From Scytalidium lignicola (Eukaryota; Ascomycota; Leotiomycetes), in NCBI GenBank assembly GCA_002812745.2, contig NCSJ02000021.1, forward strand, positions 124,001-188,000: DNA of 64,000 nucleotides, written 5' to 3'. A model generated the notes under the pieces. That model worked only from the letters and a program-made list of their open reading frames with translations, ran no database searches and was not told the origin of the DNA. This document shows positions 10,270 to 22,260 of this stretch, one piece after another. The position numbers and the translations under genes are program-made. Positions within the stretch are counted from its first letter, which is position 1; each line of letters begins with the position of its first letter.

Positions 10270-13022
10270 TTATGAAGAAGGGATACTTCGACTCAGAGTT
10301 GATTTCCCTGGTCCATACTGCTTCTTCAGAGCACGGAGTTCTTCTTCTAGACGACGACGTTCTGCTTGTTCGGTCTATTGAGGATGATGTTAGTTTGATG
10401 TTTGTCTTTAACCCACAGGAAACACGATGAAATATATAAAAGGATAAGCATACCCTCAAAGCCTTCGTATTCTCTGCTCTCGTATCCCTCATCATCTTCT
10501 TGAACTCATTCTTCAAGACTGTCGTACTGGTGCTATTCGCCATTGTTCCGCCAGGAGTCTCGCCTCCAGGGGTTTTAACACCAAGCCACTTAACCTTCTC
10601 ATCACCTAACTGTGTCTCCAGAGACTCTTTCTCATCTCTAAGTTTATCAATGGTGCCCTCCAACATTTCTCTCTCCTTCTCCCACTCAATGCTCAGCTTA
10701 GTCATCTGTTCATACTCTTCGATTGTTTCTTCGAGCTCTTTCTTTAACACATCGATCTTGCCTTGCATTTCTTTGCTTGCAGATCCCGATCCAGCTGACG
10801 CAGCCTGTAAATCTGCGAGTTCAGACGTGAGGATTGCATTCTTTCTACTCAGTTCGTCAATCTCTCTCTGGATTACGGGATTGGCGGCGACTTCCGCGGC
10901 CCGCTCCGCCCTCGATCCGTAGGCTCCATCTAGTTCCGCCCGTGCAATGGTTACCTCGGTTTGTAGACGCGCTAAATCCATACTTATTTCTTCGATCTCC
11001 TTCTCCTTGGCTTCGAGCTCTTGCTCCTTTTGCTTGACGGCCGCTTCGGCAGCTGACTGAGCTGTTGTAGCCGCTGTCAGTTGAGTTGAAAAGGTACTGA
11101 TTTGAGACTCCAATTCGCTGATCTTTGTTTGAGTCTCTGCCATTGTAATGGCGCGGTCATCCTTGAGCTCTTGAAGTTCCTCCTCCAGTTCAGCTATCGT
11201 CTGCTCGCTCTTGCTTAATTCCTCCTTAATACCACGCATAACGGCAGTTTCTTCCCCTGCACGAGACTGTTCCCGTAATCTTTCTCTTTGCGTAGCATCG
11301 TTGAGCTTCTCCATTACCGTGCTAAGTTGGCTTCGTACGTTATCTATCTCCATCTCAGTCCTCATCAACAGCCCCTTCGTCTTCTCAAGCTCCTCAGTCT
11401 TATGTACTACCTCTGCATCCTTTTGGGCATCAGATTTGTTATTTAACTCTCGTTGTTGTTTGACCTGGCGTTGCAGAACCATCTTCTGCTCCTTAAGACG
11501 AGAAGCTTGAGAATATAACCATTTAACCTTCGAAGAGAATCCTTGGAGTGAAAAGGCTTCACTTGGGTCACCTCCATCATCAGCAGAAGACAGATCATCT
11601 TCTTCACTAGAAGGATACCCCCTTGCAGCTCTGGCTTGTTTATCCTGTTCTCTCCTCTCTCTCGCTTTAGCTTCTCCTGATTGGATGAAGTCCCATAGAC
11701 TTTCAACCACAGTCTCCATCCGATCAAAATTCTCCATAGCCACGTCTGTCGTCTCTTTTGCTTCTAAAGTTCGCTCACATTCCTGATCCAGAGTTATCAT
11801 ACTTTTGTCTAGATAGTCTATATGAGCTTCAAGCATGGTGCCAACTTCAGTAGCTCGTCCATTACTGTCTGATCTTGTCAACGGGGGTCCATCCAATTTC
11901 TCGTTAAGCTTTGGATTGAACTTCACAATGATTTGTCTTAACCGGGCATTCAGGTCCTCGAGCTTCTGTTCCGTGGTTACAATCATCTTCAACTGCTCTC
12001 CTTCCCCACGTGATCGGGATTTCGGTCGCCCTTCATAGCTATCCTTACTACCAAAAGGTCCATAACCATCAAGACGGTCCGCGGTCTTGTATAGACTCCT
12101 CTCATCGAAGATGTTCTCTTCGCTGAAGGTTTCCACACTATTTCTAGCATTTGAGTATGTGTACATGCTTTCTGGACTTCCAGGCATCCCAGGTTGTTGC
12201 ACCGTAGTTGCCCCCTTCATCATCTTCTTGGGACCTTTATGCGTCATCTGCAAAATACCAGCCGTGTGTTTTAATAGCCTAGTTTGAGGCTCGATGAGGC
12301 GCTTTTCTAATGACCACAGCTCCGCAGCTAATTCTTCGCATTTCCTCTCACTGGATAATCGCTCTATTTCTGCTTCACGAAGTTGTTCACTATTTCGCCG
12401 TTGACCCAGAATGCTGCGCCTGTTTTTGCCGGTTTGCGAATCCATACTCTTCTTCTTATCAGATGTGTACAGTTTTGACATCGATATAGCAGCGTCACGG
12501 TATTTGGACTGTATTGCCAGGTTCTGCCTAGTTTGTTCGATCCGTTGTGTAAGAACTTGGCATTGTTTCTTCAGGTCATCTAGCTCTTCCTGGGACAAAA
12601 TCTCGAATTCCTTGCTGTCTCCTAAGGCGGTTTCGACGAGGAGATGTACTTGAATGGGATCATTAACATTGACGAGCATGGAACTTTGCGGCCGTGTGGA
12701 ATTCAACTGCATTGAACAAAACATTAGCTGCGTCTCACTTTGGAGATATGGAAAGACTAACAGGGTTATATCGTGGTTTTTCTCCTTCAAAGCCATTCCG
12801 GATATCGTCTCTATAGCCCTCGAGGATGATAGCACTGCTTGGTCCCGGAGGACCTCTAGCAGTCTGACCTCCAGGTCCATAGTTCTGTCCGTCTCCATAA
12901 CCGTTCATAGCGCCAGAGCTGGGTGGTCTAATAGGATACATGACCTGTGGGATAGGATATCCTGTCTCGTTACCTGGCCGCATAGGCAATTGTCTGTGGT
13001 TTCCTCCACCGCTATTCATCAT
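10270..13022 (-). CDS. Uds1-domain (up-regulated during septation) coiled-coil protein
   Basis: Spliced model on the minus strand: exons 13022-12762, 12706-10454 and 10374-10270, with introns of 55 and 79 bp, both phase 0, giving 872 residues. The N-terminal ~87 residues are Gly/Pro/Asn-rich. They are followed by a segment resembling the Uds1 domain (about residues 100-220: EELDDLKKQCQVLTQRIEQT, then KYRDAAISMSKLY). The remainder is mainly heptad-like coiled coil: EELSKSEQTIAELEEELQEL, and later EEYEQMTKLSIEWEKEREML. The second intron replaces a frame that would otherwise end in an unlikely tail; spliced, the C-terminus becomes Glu/Arg-rich (EQAERRRLEEELRALKKQYG) and ends SIPSS. Family knowledge links this domain to proteins induced at septation in fission yeast. 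A septum or cytoskeletal scaffold role is inference. Confidence 0.85.
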
Positions 13023-15516
13023 CGTTGTATATGACGAAAGGAGAATGGTATATGCTGCACGTTTTTCTTTCGGTGGCTCTTTATTTCATGATCGACGAGC
13101 AAACGTAAGCACCGCAGGGTCGAGGGCAGAGCAGTAAAGTCTTGCACTCGAAAAGGAGGTAGGTGGAGAGTTTGTACAGTAGTAGTAGTAGGGAATTCGG
13201 ATCACCGACTCTCCCCGGACATGTCAATGAGCAGTTCCTTTCACAGCTCGCTTTCCTTTATCTTGACTGGTGGTCAAATGGTACATAAGAGGATCGCCGG
13301 CAGATGGCACCCCTGGACCACACAGGACTACGGAGGGCTGCTGCAACAGGGCAAATGTCCAGACACTTCAGATTCCACGGGGATAGAACCGCACGCAGAG
13401 CAGAATCATAAAAATCACGGAATCGCAAGATGAGCAGAGCCAAATGAGGAGCACCCAAGAATTTACAACATGATAAATTAAAGGCGCCAGTTCGGGTTGG
13501 GGCTAGGGCGACAGGGGTTCGGTGGGAGGCGGGCGTATCGCAAATTGGCCCTGCTGTGGCTGTCCGCTCAGCTATTTTCGGCTGCTGCGGGGAGGCTGTG
13601 TTGAAGTCTTGAAGGTGTGAGGCGCCTCGATGTCTTCACGACAGGTTGGCCTGCAGGACTGGCTCGAGTAAGAAGAACGGTTCTATGGAATCATAGGTCA
13701 TAGGTATGGTGTAGATGTCCTTTTCTGCAAGAGTAGTAGGGAATATCTGCATGCTAATACTGTACAGTACATCTGGGTACCGTAATTAGTTGCCCAGAGC
13801 GCTGATGACGACGCTTCCTGGTGGGAACGCTGATTTCAAAAGCTCCGATATTGGTCACGGTACTGTACAGGCGTAGCTTGAAACGTGTTTGTCTCACTGA
13901 AGCGGAACAAAGAACGGCACTCGTACAGTACTCAATGGATCTACCACCAATATAAACACCTGAGCATTTTTGAGCAGAAGAGATATGGACATGCGACATG
14001 CGACATGCGACCATCGCACTCTTTTGAACAGGAAGAGGATGCTTCCGTCTCATGATAGTACAGTAGCAACCTATCAGTGATAAGAGGGAAGCTGACGTTC
14101 CACCTATTCCCCCTGACCTGCAGCTTTCTTCGGGAGATTCTTCGACTCCTCCCAAGTGCTTGCTAACCGCACGCCGCGAATGGTTCGCGCCACGTGCGCG
14201 GCCCCCACAAACTGCGACTCCAAATCTCACTGTTCTCCATAATTATCCCTGCTTCTTTCGGCAGATTCATCCTCGATATCGCAATTATCAGAGTCAAAAT
14301 GGATGGATGAGTACGGTACAGAACCGTAACTGAACGTGCAAGGGACTTGTCCCCTTCAGCGTCAGTTTGATAGTCATGCCAATACTAGGAAGAGGACTGG
14401 ATTGATACAGGAATCTTAGGTCAGTGCTGCTGATACGGTATATTACAGTAAGAGGCTAAGATATCAATGATGTCAGCATGCTCTTCTCGTATCCCCAACA
14501 CAAGGATGGATGCCTTTTATCAGATGATGATGTCCCTATTGTGATCCTGCAAGAGGAAATATTGATGAGAGATGATCTTGACTAATAATTCTCTGTCTTT
14601 CTTTATCATCAACCATCAGGAAAAGAAAGGGGTGAAAAATACGCAGCTGGAGTCTACAAATTAGCTTTGAAAAGGAACTCATTCTCTGGGATAGCCGAGG
14701 GTCTTTTAAACAAAATTGCTAGCCCCAAATCAGCCTTTTATCTTAGGTCACCAATGCTAATTTAGTCTTTAGATTTCAACTTGACTAGCAACAAAGACCT
14801 ACTCGATACCCCTGGGCCGTTGCATTCTAAGATTTGCGCGAACACCATAAAGTCATTTAACGGCTAATTCTCAAGCAATATAATAATCGCATAGAATGCA
14901 TCAGAGGAGAAAAGAGATAAGAGAACCTCTTATTTTGTTATACACATCTATATCGGCTTTTACAATGCCGGCCCGACCAAGTTGTCCAGACTCCGGGTGA
15001 TGACGCAAACCTCTTAGCTGACAATGTCACGCGGCGATTGGACCCTGAGGTGTCATTCCGTCTGATATCAGCAACTACAGTAAGCGGCACGAACGCTATA
15101 TCCTCTTTCATCTCTAACCTTGAGGTCCTCACCTAGATATCACGTGTGATAACTACGAGATTCACATTGGATGACTAATAAGCATAGTCACAAAACCCGT
15201 TCAAGGAAGATGATTAGGCAAAGGATCCTTAGTCCTTTTCTACTATGTAAACTTTCCGCCTCCCAATTGCACACATGAACAGCAAACCGAAATATATATA
15301 AAAGAGCTATTCCATCTACGCCTTGTGACCCATATATCCAGGCGGCGCTTGAAATATCTAAAAGGAAAGGAAAGAAGAAAAAAAGGAGGATCACATCATC
15401 AGCGTCAAACAAGCCGACTGGCTAGGTATCAAGCCCAACCAAAACTCCGATTCCATGGCCACAAGTCCAAATCCTAAAGACTGCTTTCCATTACCTCGCC
15501 TCGCCTGGGCCTGGCC
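13023..15516. other. Long intergenic region (2.5 kb)
   Basis: It holds the promoter of the Uds1-domain gene (just above 13022) and the 3' flank of the ING/PHD gene. The longest open frame (13754-14230, minus) has no recognisable domain and a composition not like a protein. A small tandem of the 8-mer gacatgcg occurs near 13987-14010. No tRNA or transposon was seen. Confidence 0.45.
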
Positions 15517-17744
15517 TTATCTGCCGTTCAAGCGTTTCGTCTTTAGCTTCTCCTTACAATCGTCGCAATACCATTTTGCTGAGTCAATGTTAGCATCATA
15601 CGTTCCAACTAATAAAGATTAGTAATTCACGCAGTAAAGCACTCACCATTTCCTCTAGGTGCAACTTTCAACCCAACGCACTCAAGATGGAACCATTCCT
15701 TCTCGCAACCATCTGCATCACATGCAACCATCTCACCGTAACTCACCCCATTACAGTAACAGTATGTCGGTTCGTCCGCATCAATCTCGAGATCCTCGTC
15801 ATCGCCTTGTACACTACTTGCCGTGTCGTCGAGTTCGGAATTTTGTTGGGCAATGAGCTGCGCAGCTACACCAGCCCCTTTTTTATGGCTCCGTTTATTA
15901 TTTGATGTTGCCTCTAACGCATTCCGTGCTGATCGTGACCGCGAGTGCGTATGCGTGGGCTCTGGGAAGGATGGCATTGCCGGTGTTGAGGGCTTGCTTG
16001 CTCTACCACTCTTTGTTACTGTCGCTGGCTGGATGCCGTGCATGGCATCACCATTTGTCTCAGTATCTTCTCGTTTCATAGCGCTCCCTTTCCGGCTCAT
16101 TGGTGTGGCCGCAACTATATCTTGTTCCTGTTCCACCTTTTCAGGCGCAGGTTCTCCCTTGGCATTTGAAGCAGAGTCCTTGGGAGCAGTCTTGACTTCT
16201 CCTATACTGCGAACAGGCGTATTTATGCCAGTACCAGTTTCATTTGTCGCTGAACCGCTCCCATTTACCTTACTAGGTAAAATAGCTTCTCCTTTTTGTT
16301 TGACACTCTCCCCTGTAAACTGTGTCGAATTCTGTCTGGCTCGCGACGACGCTGGCCGTCCACCATTCGCAGGTGCCGGAGACAATCGTCCGGCTGCTTT
16401 GAGTTCCGGGAATGTACTTCGTATCGGAGACGAAGCTACGGAAGGAGACATTGCGACGGAGTTTACCGTATTATTCCTGTTAGACATATCATTAGCAAAT
16501 GCAATGTACGAGCTCTGGCAAAAGTTGTACCTCTTCCTCGTTTGACCTGTAGCAGCTGTTCCTCTTGACTTCTTCTTCGTTGCATCTGATGTTGGAGTAT
16601 CAACTGGGCTTCCAGCCTTGGCTTTCGAAGTGAGTCCATTAGTTGCGGGTGCGCTACTCAAGGACCTCTCCATAGCAGCACCAGTAGCTCCACTGTTTGG
16701 AGCCTTTTCAACCTTTCGTCGCTTCTGGGGATGGTTCCCACTGGCAGAAGTGCCATTTGTGATACCAAGTCCGATACTAGCTTCCGGGGCTCTGCGGACC
16801 TTGCTGTTACCATGGACCTTCTTACCCGACTCACCCTTGTGTCTGCTATCCGGGTGATCGTCAAAATCCGAATCTGCATGTGTATGTCTGCCTTTTTTCG
16901 CGAGCAACGCTTGCTTCCTAGCATCACTTCGCGCGGCAGCTTCCTCGGCGAGATGCTGCGCTGCTGCGGAGAGATTGTTGACAGAAGCCGCGTCCCTGCG
17001 CGAGCCACCGCTTGCTTTCGCCGTCCTATTCTCAGCATATGCCCAGTGTGTAAGACTGCCGTACCGCGCTTCTTCGCTAATCTCGAGGTCGATGTATGGG
17101 AATATGTCGTCAATTCGCGCGAGCTGTTTATTGAGAGCTTCGGCAGCTGTAGATATAACGTGGTTCTTCTCATCGAGTGAGACGAGCATATTCTGCATTG
17201 TGAAGACGCATTGTTGGAAGAGCTGTCGGCGAGGTATGTTTGCCGGATCCCAAGCGGCAGAGTCCAGATCGGAGCTCATGACAACATCGGGCGCAGAAGC
17301 AACAGATCCGACATGGCCGTTCGAAACAGATCCATTGAGACTGCCTTGTGCGCTCATAGGAGCAGATGTGTATCTGCGTGTTTGAGGTGTTTCGATCGGT
17401 TGTCGTCGCTCTGGTAGTGGGGCGTTCAACGCCGCTGCGACGAGATTTCCAAGATGTTCTTCCGGTCCAAATATTTTGGCGTCAACTTCCTTTAGTAGTG
17501 TAAAGTGTCGCACAAGCTCTTTAGGTAGCGCTGTTATAGCATCGGCGAAGTGAGTTATCGCGGGGAAAATTTCGATGGGTTGGTTTGGACTGGGGGCAGC
17601 ATCCATTCCGCCGAGGGAGTCTCGAGATCCGAAAGGTCGTGACAGAGAAACTGAGGATCTTGGAGGATTATTTCGAGCTTGTCGCAGAGGCTGAGCTCTG
17701 CGACTCGATGAGACGTCGGATGAAGGTAATTTTGCCGTCTTCAT
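15517..17744 (-). CDS. ING-family PHD-finger chromatin protein (Pho23/Yng-like)
   Basis: Subunit-type reader of histone H3K4 methylation found in histone deacetylase or acetyltransferase complexes. Exons on the minus strand: 17744-16531, 16476-15647 and 15578-15517, about 701 residues. The N-terminal ING helices are recognisable near 56-110 (FADAITALPKELVRHFTLLK, then EVDAKIFG). A long Ser/Thr/Lys-rich linker follows. The C-terminal PHD finger has the C4HC3 pattern: YCYCNGVSYGEMVACDADGC, then EKEWFHLECVGL. The last exon supplies the final cysteines (KWYCDDCKEKL), and without it the finger is cut. The tail resembles Pho23 (Rpd3L complex) more than Yng2, but I cannot exclude the others. The 54-bp intron at 16477-16530 is in frame, so an intron-retained form would also be open; removing it joins TRKR to NNTVNS. 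Confidence 0.9.
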
Positions 17745-18282
17745 TGTGAGGAAGATCGATCTGGTTGAGCAGGAGTCGTGTTTCGAAGGAGGTGAGCGAC
17801 ACGCACGGGAAATCGTGAATTCGCTCAGATATGAGGTTTTTCGACGATTTACTTCACATTGGACTTCGATAGTAGGTATAATAATGCTCCGTCAATGTCT
17901 TTTCGAAGTTTGAGACGTGGTGGGTGGTACGTTGCAGCTTGAGTTGCACCCCAAGACTGAAAGACGGCACTTTCGATCTGCCAGGTTGGTCCGCCTTGGC
18001 CTTAGGCACAAATCTCGTCATAAAAGCTTCGGAACAGCGTCGGAACAACGTTAGAACACGCTAGTGTTGATAGGTGTTCATTGCAGAAGTATACCCGAGA
18101 GGTTGCAGCAGCAACCAATCTTTTGGTGATTGAAAGCTTAGATAACTAAGAATGCTAAAAGCGATTTAAGACAATAGATACACAGTGGTATAATTCGTTC
18201 ATCAAATAATAAAGACTAGTCTAAGTTCTACCAATGTAGTACTAAAGCCCGACAAATACTCCAAACAAAATCTTTTTTATTC
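17745..18282. other. Intergenic region, promoter of the ING/PHD gene
   Basis: About 540 bp between the start of the ING/PHD gene and the stop of the cis-prenyltransferase gene, both on the minus strand. No coding feature or repeat was recognised. Confidence 0.5.
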
Positions 18283-19450
18283 CTACCGGACCTTCATAGC
18301 TTTTGACACCTTGATTCTCCCACTTGTTGATTTCTCATCAATATGTTTCCTCCTCCATTGCCATTCCAACAGTACCGGTAAGAAGTACCAGAGATCAAAC
18401 TCGGGCCACAAACAGTCCAAGAATACAAGCTCAGTGTCCTCATGGCATTGCCATAACATGAAATCGCTCAAACGCTTAACTCCACTAGTTCTTATCCACA
18501 AATCCAGGGGCGGGTCTCCAGCCGTAAATAAGTGATCAGCAATGGTGCCCGCAGTTATTGTCTCCGGATCAGAGAACTGGGCACCATTCTCGCCATTAAT
18601 TGGAGGAGATGCTGAGTGTAAAGTAGTTGCTGATGAAATTGAATCATCTAAATCGGAAGAGTCGGAAGGTGTCGGCGAGTCTTCACGTTGGGAAGAAACT
18701 GCCGACAAATTAATGTTTCGAGATCGTATCTTTTGTTCTATTCGGGTTTGTGAAAATGGTCTTGGTGTTTCATTGAGAGGCTTTGAATAGTCCTCCACTG
18801 TAGCTCTGATGGCGGTAGTTATTTCGTCTCGTGATGTATATGGAAAGCAAATGTTTAAGACACAACTAGAGATAGTTAACAGATGAATTATAGTTAAGAT
18901 AGGGACGTACTAACTCTCCATTCCTACTTGTGAGCTCTACTGCTCTATCAATGGCCTCCAAGACGTCCGGTTTCACAAGCTCTCGCTGTCCCAACACTCG
19001 AACCTTGGCACCATATCTATCTAGCAACTCACCGTGTTCTGCCAGCTGAGTTAACTTGACTTTAGCCATCTCCATTAATGCGTCAACCTCATATTTTGAC
19101 CGTTTAAAGTTCTCTATGCTAAATGCATACACAGTGACTACCTTAACGCCGGATTTATAGCATACTTCAAGGATCTATACTCTTTTATTAAGCACAAGGA
19201 TTTGATGCTCAGAGAGGGAAATACTGACCCTTGCCAAAGCTTCAAACCCCAAATTATGACCTTCTACTGTCTCAATCTTATGTGTCCGAGCGAACCGTCT
19301 ATTCCCATCCATAACAAAGGCTATATGTTGAGGGATAGGCCCTTGCTTCACAGCACCGATCAAGAGCTCTCGCAGTTGATTGATAGACCATTCCACGGGA
19401 GGAGAAGACAGAATCCATTTTCTCAGTTGGTTTAGGTGCATGGACGACAT
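18283..19450 (-). CDS. RER2: Dehydrodolichyl diphosphate synthase (cis-prenyltransferase, Rer2/Srt1 family)
   Basis: It adds isopentenyl diphosphate in cis to farnesyl diphosphate to make the dolichol precursor needed for N-glycosylation, at the ER or lipid droplets. Exons on the minus strand: 19450-19229, 19174-18915 and 18865-18283 (introns of 54 and 49 bp), 354 residues. The catalytic motif [14 protein letters not shown] begins at residue 42, with the metal-binding Asp at 48. Spliced exon 2 carries [20 protein letters not shown]. Exon 3 opens with [15 protein letters not shown] and carries the C-terminal motif [18 protein letters not shown] near 283-300. A Ser/Asp-rich insertion of about 50 residues near 213-264 is longer than in yeast Rer2. 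The intron 2 donor is gttagt, not the nearby gtacgt, because only it keeps frame. Rer2 versus Srt1 cannot be decided, so the symbol is tentative. Confidence 0.93.
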
Positions 19451-19893
19451 GATGAACGAGTGTGTAACTGAAAAGATGGTCCAACGAAGGTCTTCGAAAT
19501 TAGGTGCGCACCGTGTTGTGTTCGATCTGGACGAAAATTAACGAGACAAAGTCTCTCTGTATTAATATGAAGTGAGCATCCTGGATATGGGAGAATCGCC
19601 GTGTGTAGATATCAAACGGGGAACAGCTTGTTCCTATGCTGTAATTAACATCAAGGCATACCGTAGCTCCAGACACACGATAGGCAGGCTACAGGGTTCG
19701 GACCTCTGAGCCTCGCCGATCAGGCCACGTTCCCTCGTCAAAGCCCAAGGCTGATCATACAGTAAATAACTACACTTTGCTTGCAGACCAAAATCCTTTA
19801 TCGATCGAGTCTCAGTGGTCTTCTCGGCATTTGAATGACCGCATGGTCAGGAACTATTGGTAGCCGCATCCTATCCGGAGTTACCAGCTCACA
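19451..19893. promoter_or_regulatory. Shared bidirectional promoter region
   Basis: The 443 bp between the start codons of the cis-prenyltransferase (-) and the Dsc2-like gene (+) must hold both promoters. Both products act in the ER/Golgi membrane system, so co-regulation is possible but is only inferred from the head-to-head arrangement. No specific operator was recognised. Confidence 0.5.
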
Positions 19894-20772
19894 ATGCTCT
19901 CCTCCGGCCTCACGAATACTCCAGTATCCCGCAGCCTCGCGTTTGGCATCGTAGCCACATCGATCTTGGCCAGTATTACGGACCTAAAGCATTATTTTTA
20001 TATACAGGTCGACCCTCACTTCTGGCAATACCATCAACTATGGAGGATATTTACATACCAGCTGTGTTATACCAATTCGACCCAAGTCCTATTCGCTGCG
20101 ATGACACTGTACAATATGAGGGTTATAGAACGCCTTTGGGGTTCACGTAAATTTGCTGTATGGAAATCTCCCCTTGGGGGAGAATAGCTAACTCAGTTTG
20201 TTTAGTCCTTTGTCGCCGTTTCTCTCTTCTTCACAACTCTCCTTCCACCAATACTCCTAGCCCTCATCATCCGGCCGCTCTCTTTCAATAAACTTAATTT
20301 CCTCCCTGCAGGCCCAACGGCACTTATATTTGCCATATTGGCCCAATATCACGCAGCAATCCCACACATCTACAAATACCGACTCGCAGCAACCATATCT
20401 CCGCCAGCCCACGAACCATTCTCCAGCCTTACCTTCTCTGACAAATCTTATGTATACTTACCGGCTATTCAACTATGCCTTTCTCAATTTCCAGGAAGTT
20501 TACTATGTGCAGTTGTAGGCTGGGTCATAGGGTATTCGTGGCGGAACGATGTACTGCCGGGAACAGTTACTAGGTGGAGGGTTCCGGGGTGGATAGTGGG
20601 GATAAAGGGGAAGAAAAGAGGCGAAGAATTTGAGGATTTAAGACGACGATTGGAGGGGGAGAATACAAACGCAGCTAATTCCACTGGTGTTGATGGTCCT
20701 TCAACTGCAGAAGGCGGAAGGAGGCGGCCTCTAGGAAGACAAATCCTTGACCAGTTTAGGGGTGCGTTTTAA
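19894..20772 (+). CDS. dsc2: Rhomboid-like membrane protein, Dsc2/UBAC2 family
   Basis: Family members are catalytically inactive rhomboid-like proteins. In fungi, Dsc2 is a subunit of the Golgi/endosomal Dsc E3 ubiquitin ligase that activates SREBP and clears orphan membrane proteins. Exons are 19894-20157 and 20206-20772 (48-bp intron, phase 0), 276 residues. The N-terminus carries the conserved block LTNTPVSRSLAFGIVATS, followed by HYFYIQVDPHFWQYHQLWRI and LFAAMTLYNMRVIERLWGSR. Several hydrophobic segments follow, including one immediately after the splice (SFVAVSLFFTTLLPPILLAL), then a charged tail with RRRLEGE and RPLGRQILDQFRGAF. No catalytic Ser/His dyad of active rhomboids was seen. 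A C-terminal UBA domain, present in some relatives, is not evident. Confidence 0.85.
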
Positions 20773-21917
20773 AATAAATAGAAGAGGATTGTGTATCCAT
20801 TGTGAGTAGAATCTTGTCTCTTCACCTTCATCGACCCAGCAACCTCAGCTTCAGCTCAAAGGTTTTACCAAAAGTGAAGTCTATGCACCCCTGATCACAT
20901 AAAGTTATTAACCCAAATAAGCAAAACTTGTCAACATCCAAAACCCAATCTTTGGAATACTGGGATTCGCATACGGCACTTGTGTGTCCTTTATCAAGTA
21001 TACTAATTCACTAGCTAGTAGGGTATACGCCTAAAGTGTAATTCCTAGGAGCGTTTCCGCCGGGAGGGGGGGGGTTGAAGGAATTTCACACTTGATCCAA
21101 GGCCTTTACGCTTTGTGGTGGTATATATATTATTTATTCTAACTCCAGGGGTTTTGATAGATTTATGGAATATTATACAGTAGGGGGTATATAGCTATTT
21201 TAATATTTATATGAACCAAATTTGCCACCTAAATACAATTAAAGGGACTAGTTGTAGTCTTTTATAATGCAGCCGAGATTGTTCACAGCCCAGTAACCCT
21301 CTCGAACCCTCCCCCAAAAAAATCTTCCGGCAATGATGGGCATTTTAGTATATTTAGGTTATCTAGTTGGCCAAGGAATCCTTCAAACCACCGGAATGGT
21401 TCTCATTCTTAAAATACTTTTCTGCTGCATGATCGTTACTACCATGGTGCTTTAATTCTATATAATATCGAAAACATTGTGGACCCCCTTACGTAAGTCG
21501 TCACCTTTATTCTTCCTCTGATTGGTCTGTAAAAGCTGTTTTCGCCGATATTATTGGTTATTCGCAACTGTAAGCTATACTATTTTCGTAATGTGGCCAT
21601 CCAATCAACCCTTCGGCTTACAGCCTCGGTATTCTCAGGGGTTATCGATAATGTGGTATACGTAGAATATCGTACGGTTACTCACTCTCCCCTTTCTTCA
21701 GTATATCAGTTATCACACATTACGCTCTTCAGGAACCGTGATATAATGTTGATTCCCCTTTTACGCGTCCCTTTCGACGTGCTTTTACGTGTTCTTTCTG
21801 TTACGGTCCGCCTGTCTTTAATTGTAAGCTCTCCTTTACACTTCTCAACGCCTTTGAAATCATATAACTTAAAGTGGTATACCTCTTAATTGTAACATCT
21901 TAATTGTTAATAAAATA
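20773..21917. other. Boundary from gene-rich to transposon-rich DNA
   Basis: Composition turns AT-rich across this stretch. It includes a G run near 21064-21074 and many T/A-rich segments. The ORF at 21554-21889 shows no domain. The 5' end of the Helitron (expected to begin TC) should lie somewhere here, but I could not place it. Confidence 0.4.
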
Positions 21918-22233
21918 ATGGGTAGAAGAGCTCGATATCGTGTTCTTTCTTCCTCGCCTACCGGCCATTGTACGGTCTGTAGGAGAGACTGTCCTGCTGA
22001 ATACTTCCTTCGCCGACGTCAGGGTGGTTTGTACAATATTTGCTCAGACTGTAAAGTATGTTACTGCTTCCTTTTAATGCTCTGTACACTTAAATACTGA
22101 CGAATTGTAGGAACGTCGTCGTCAAAATCGAGATCGAGCTGTGTTAGGAGAGCTTGATGTAAATGCTTTATGGCAAACTCGACAGGCTTACAATACTCTA
22201 CCACCTTTAGATAAGAGAAGACGATTGAATTGA
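21918..22233 (+). CDS. Small Cys-rich protein at the Helitron head
   Basis: Two exons, 21918-22055 and 22111-22233, with a canonical 55-bp intron (gtatgt...tag), give 86 residues ending RRRLN and a TGA stop. It has CxxC-x3-C near residues 18-25 (HCTVCRRDC) and a second CxxC near 42-45 (CSDC), a possible small zinc-binding domain, followed by a basic Arg-rich helix (ERRRQNRDR). It is free of stops although the following Helitron frame is riddled with them. It could be the N-terminal zinc-finger exon of the Helitron protein or a separate accessory gene. I do not recognise a named family. Confidence 0.5.
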
Positions 22234-22260
22234 TTTGTAATTCCTGTCCAACTAGTGTAA

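Noticed and set aside
13980..14012. Short direct repeats of gacatgcg, considered as a CRISPR-like or satellite array
   Set aside because: Only three short contiguous units without spacers; CRISPR is not expected in a fungal genome.
13754..14230. 158-codon minus-strand ORF in the 13.0-15.5 kb gap
   Set aside because: Composition is not protein-like, there is no domain and no supporting splice or context; it overlaps a normal intergenic region.
15823..16545. 240-codon plus-strand ORF
   Set aside because: Exact antisense shadow of the ING/PHD gene linker; codon bias of the minus frame explains it.
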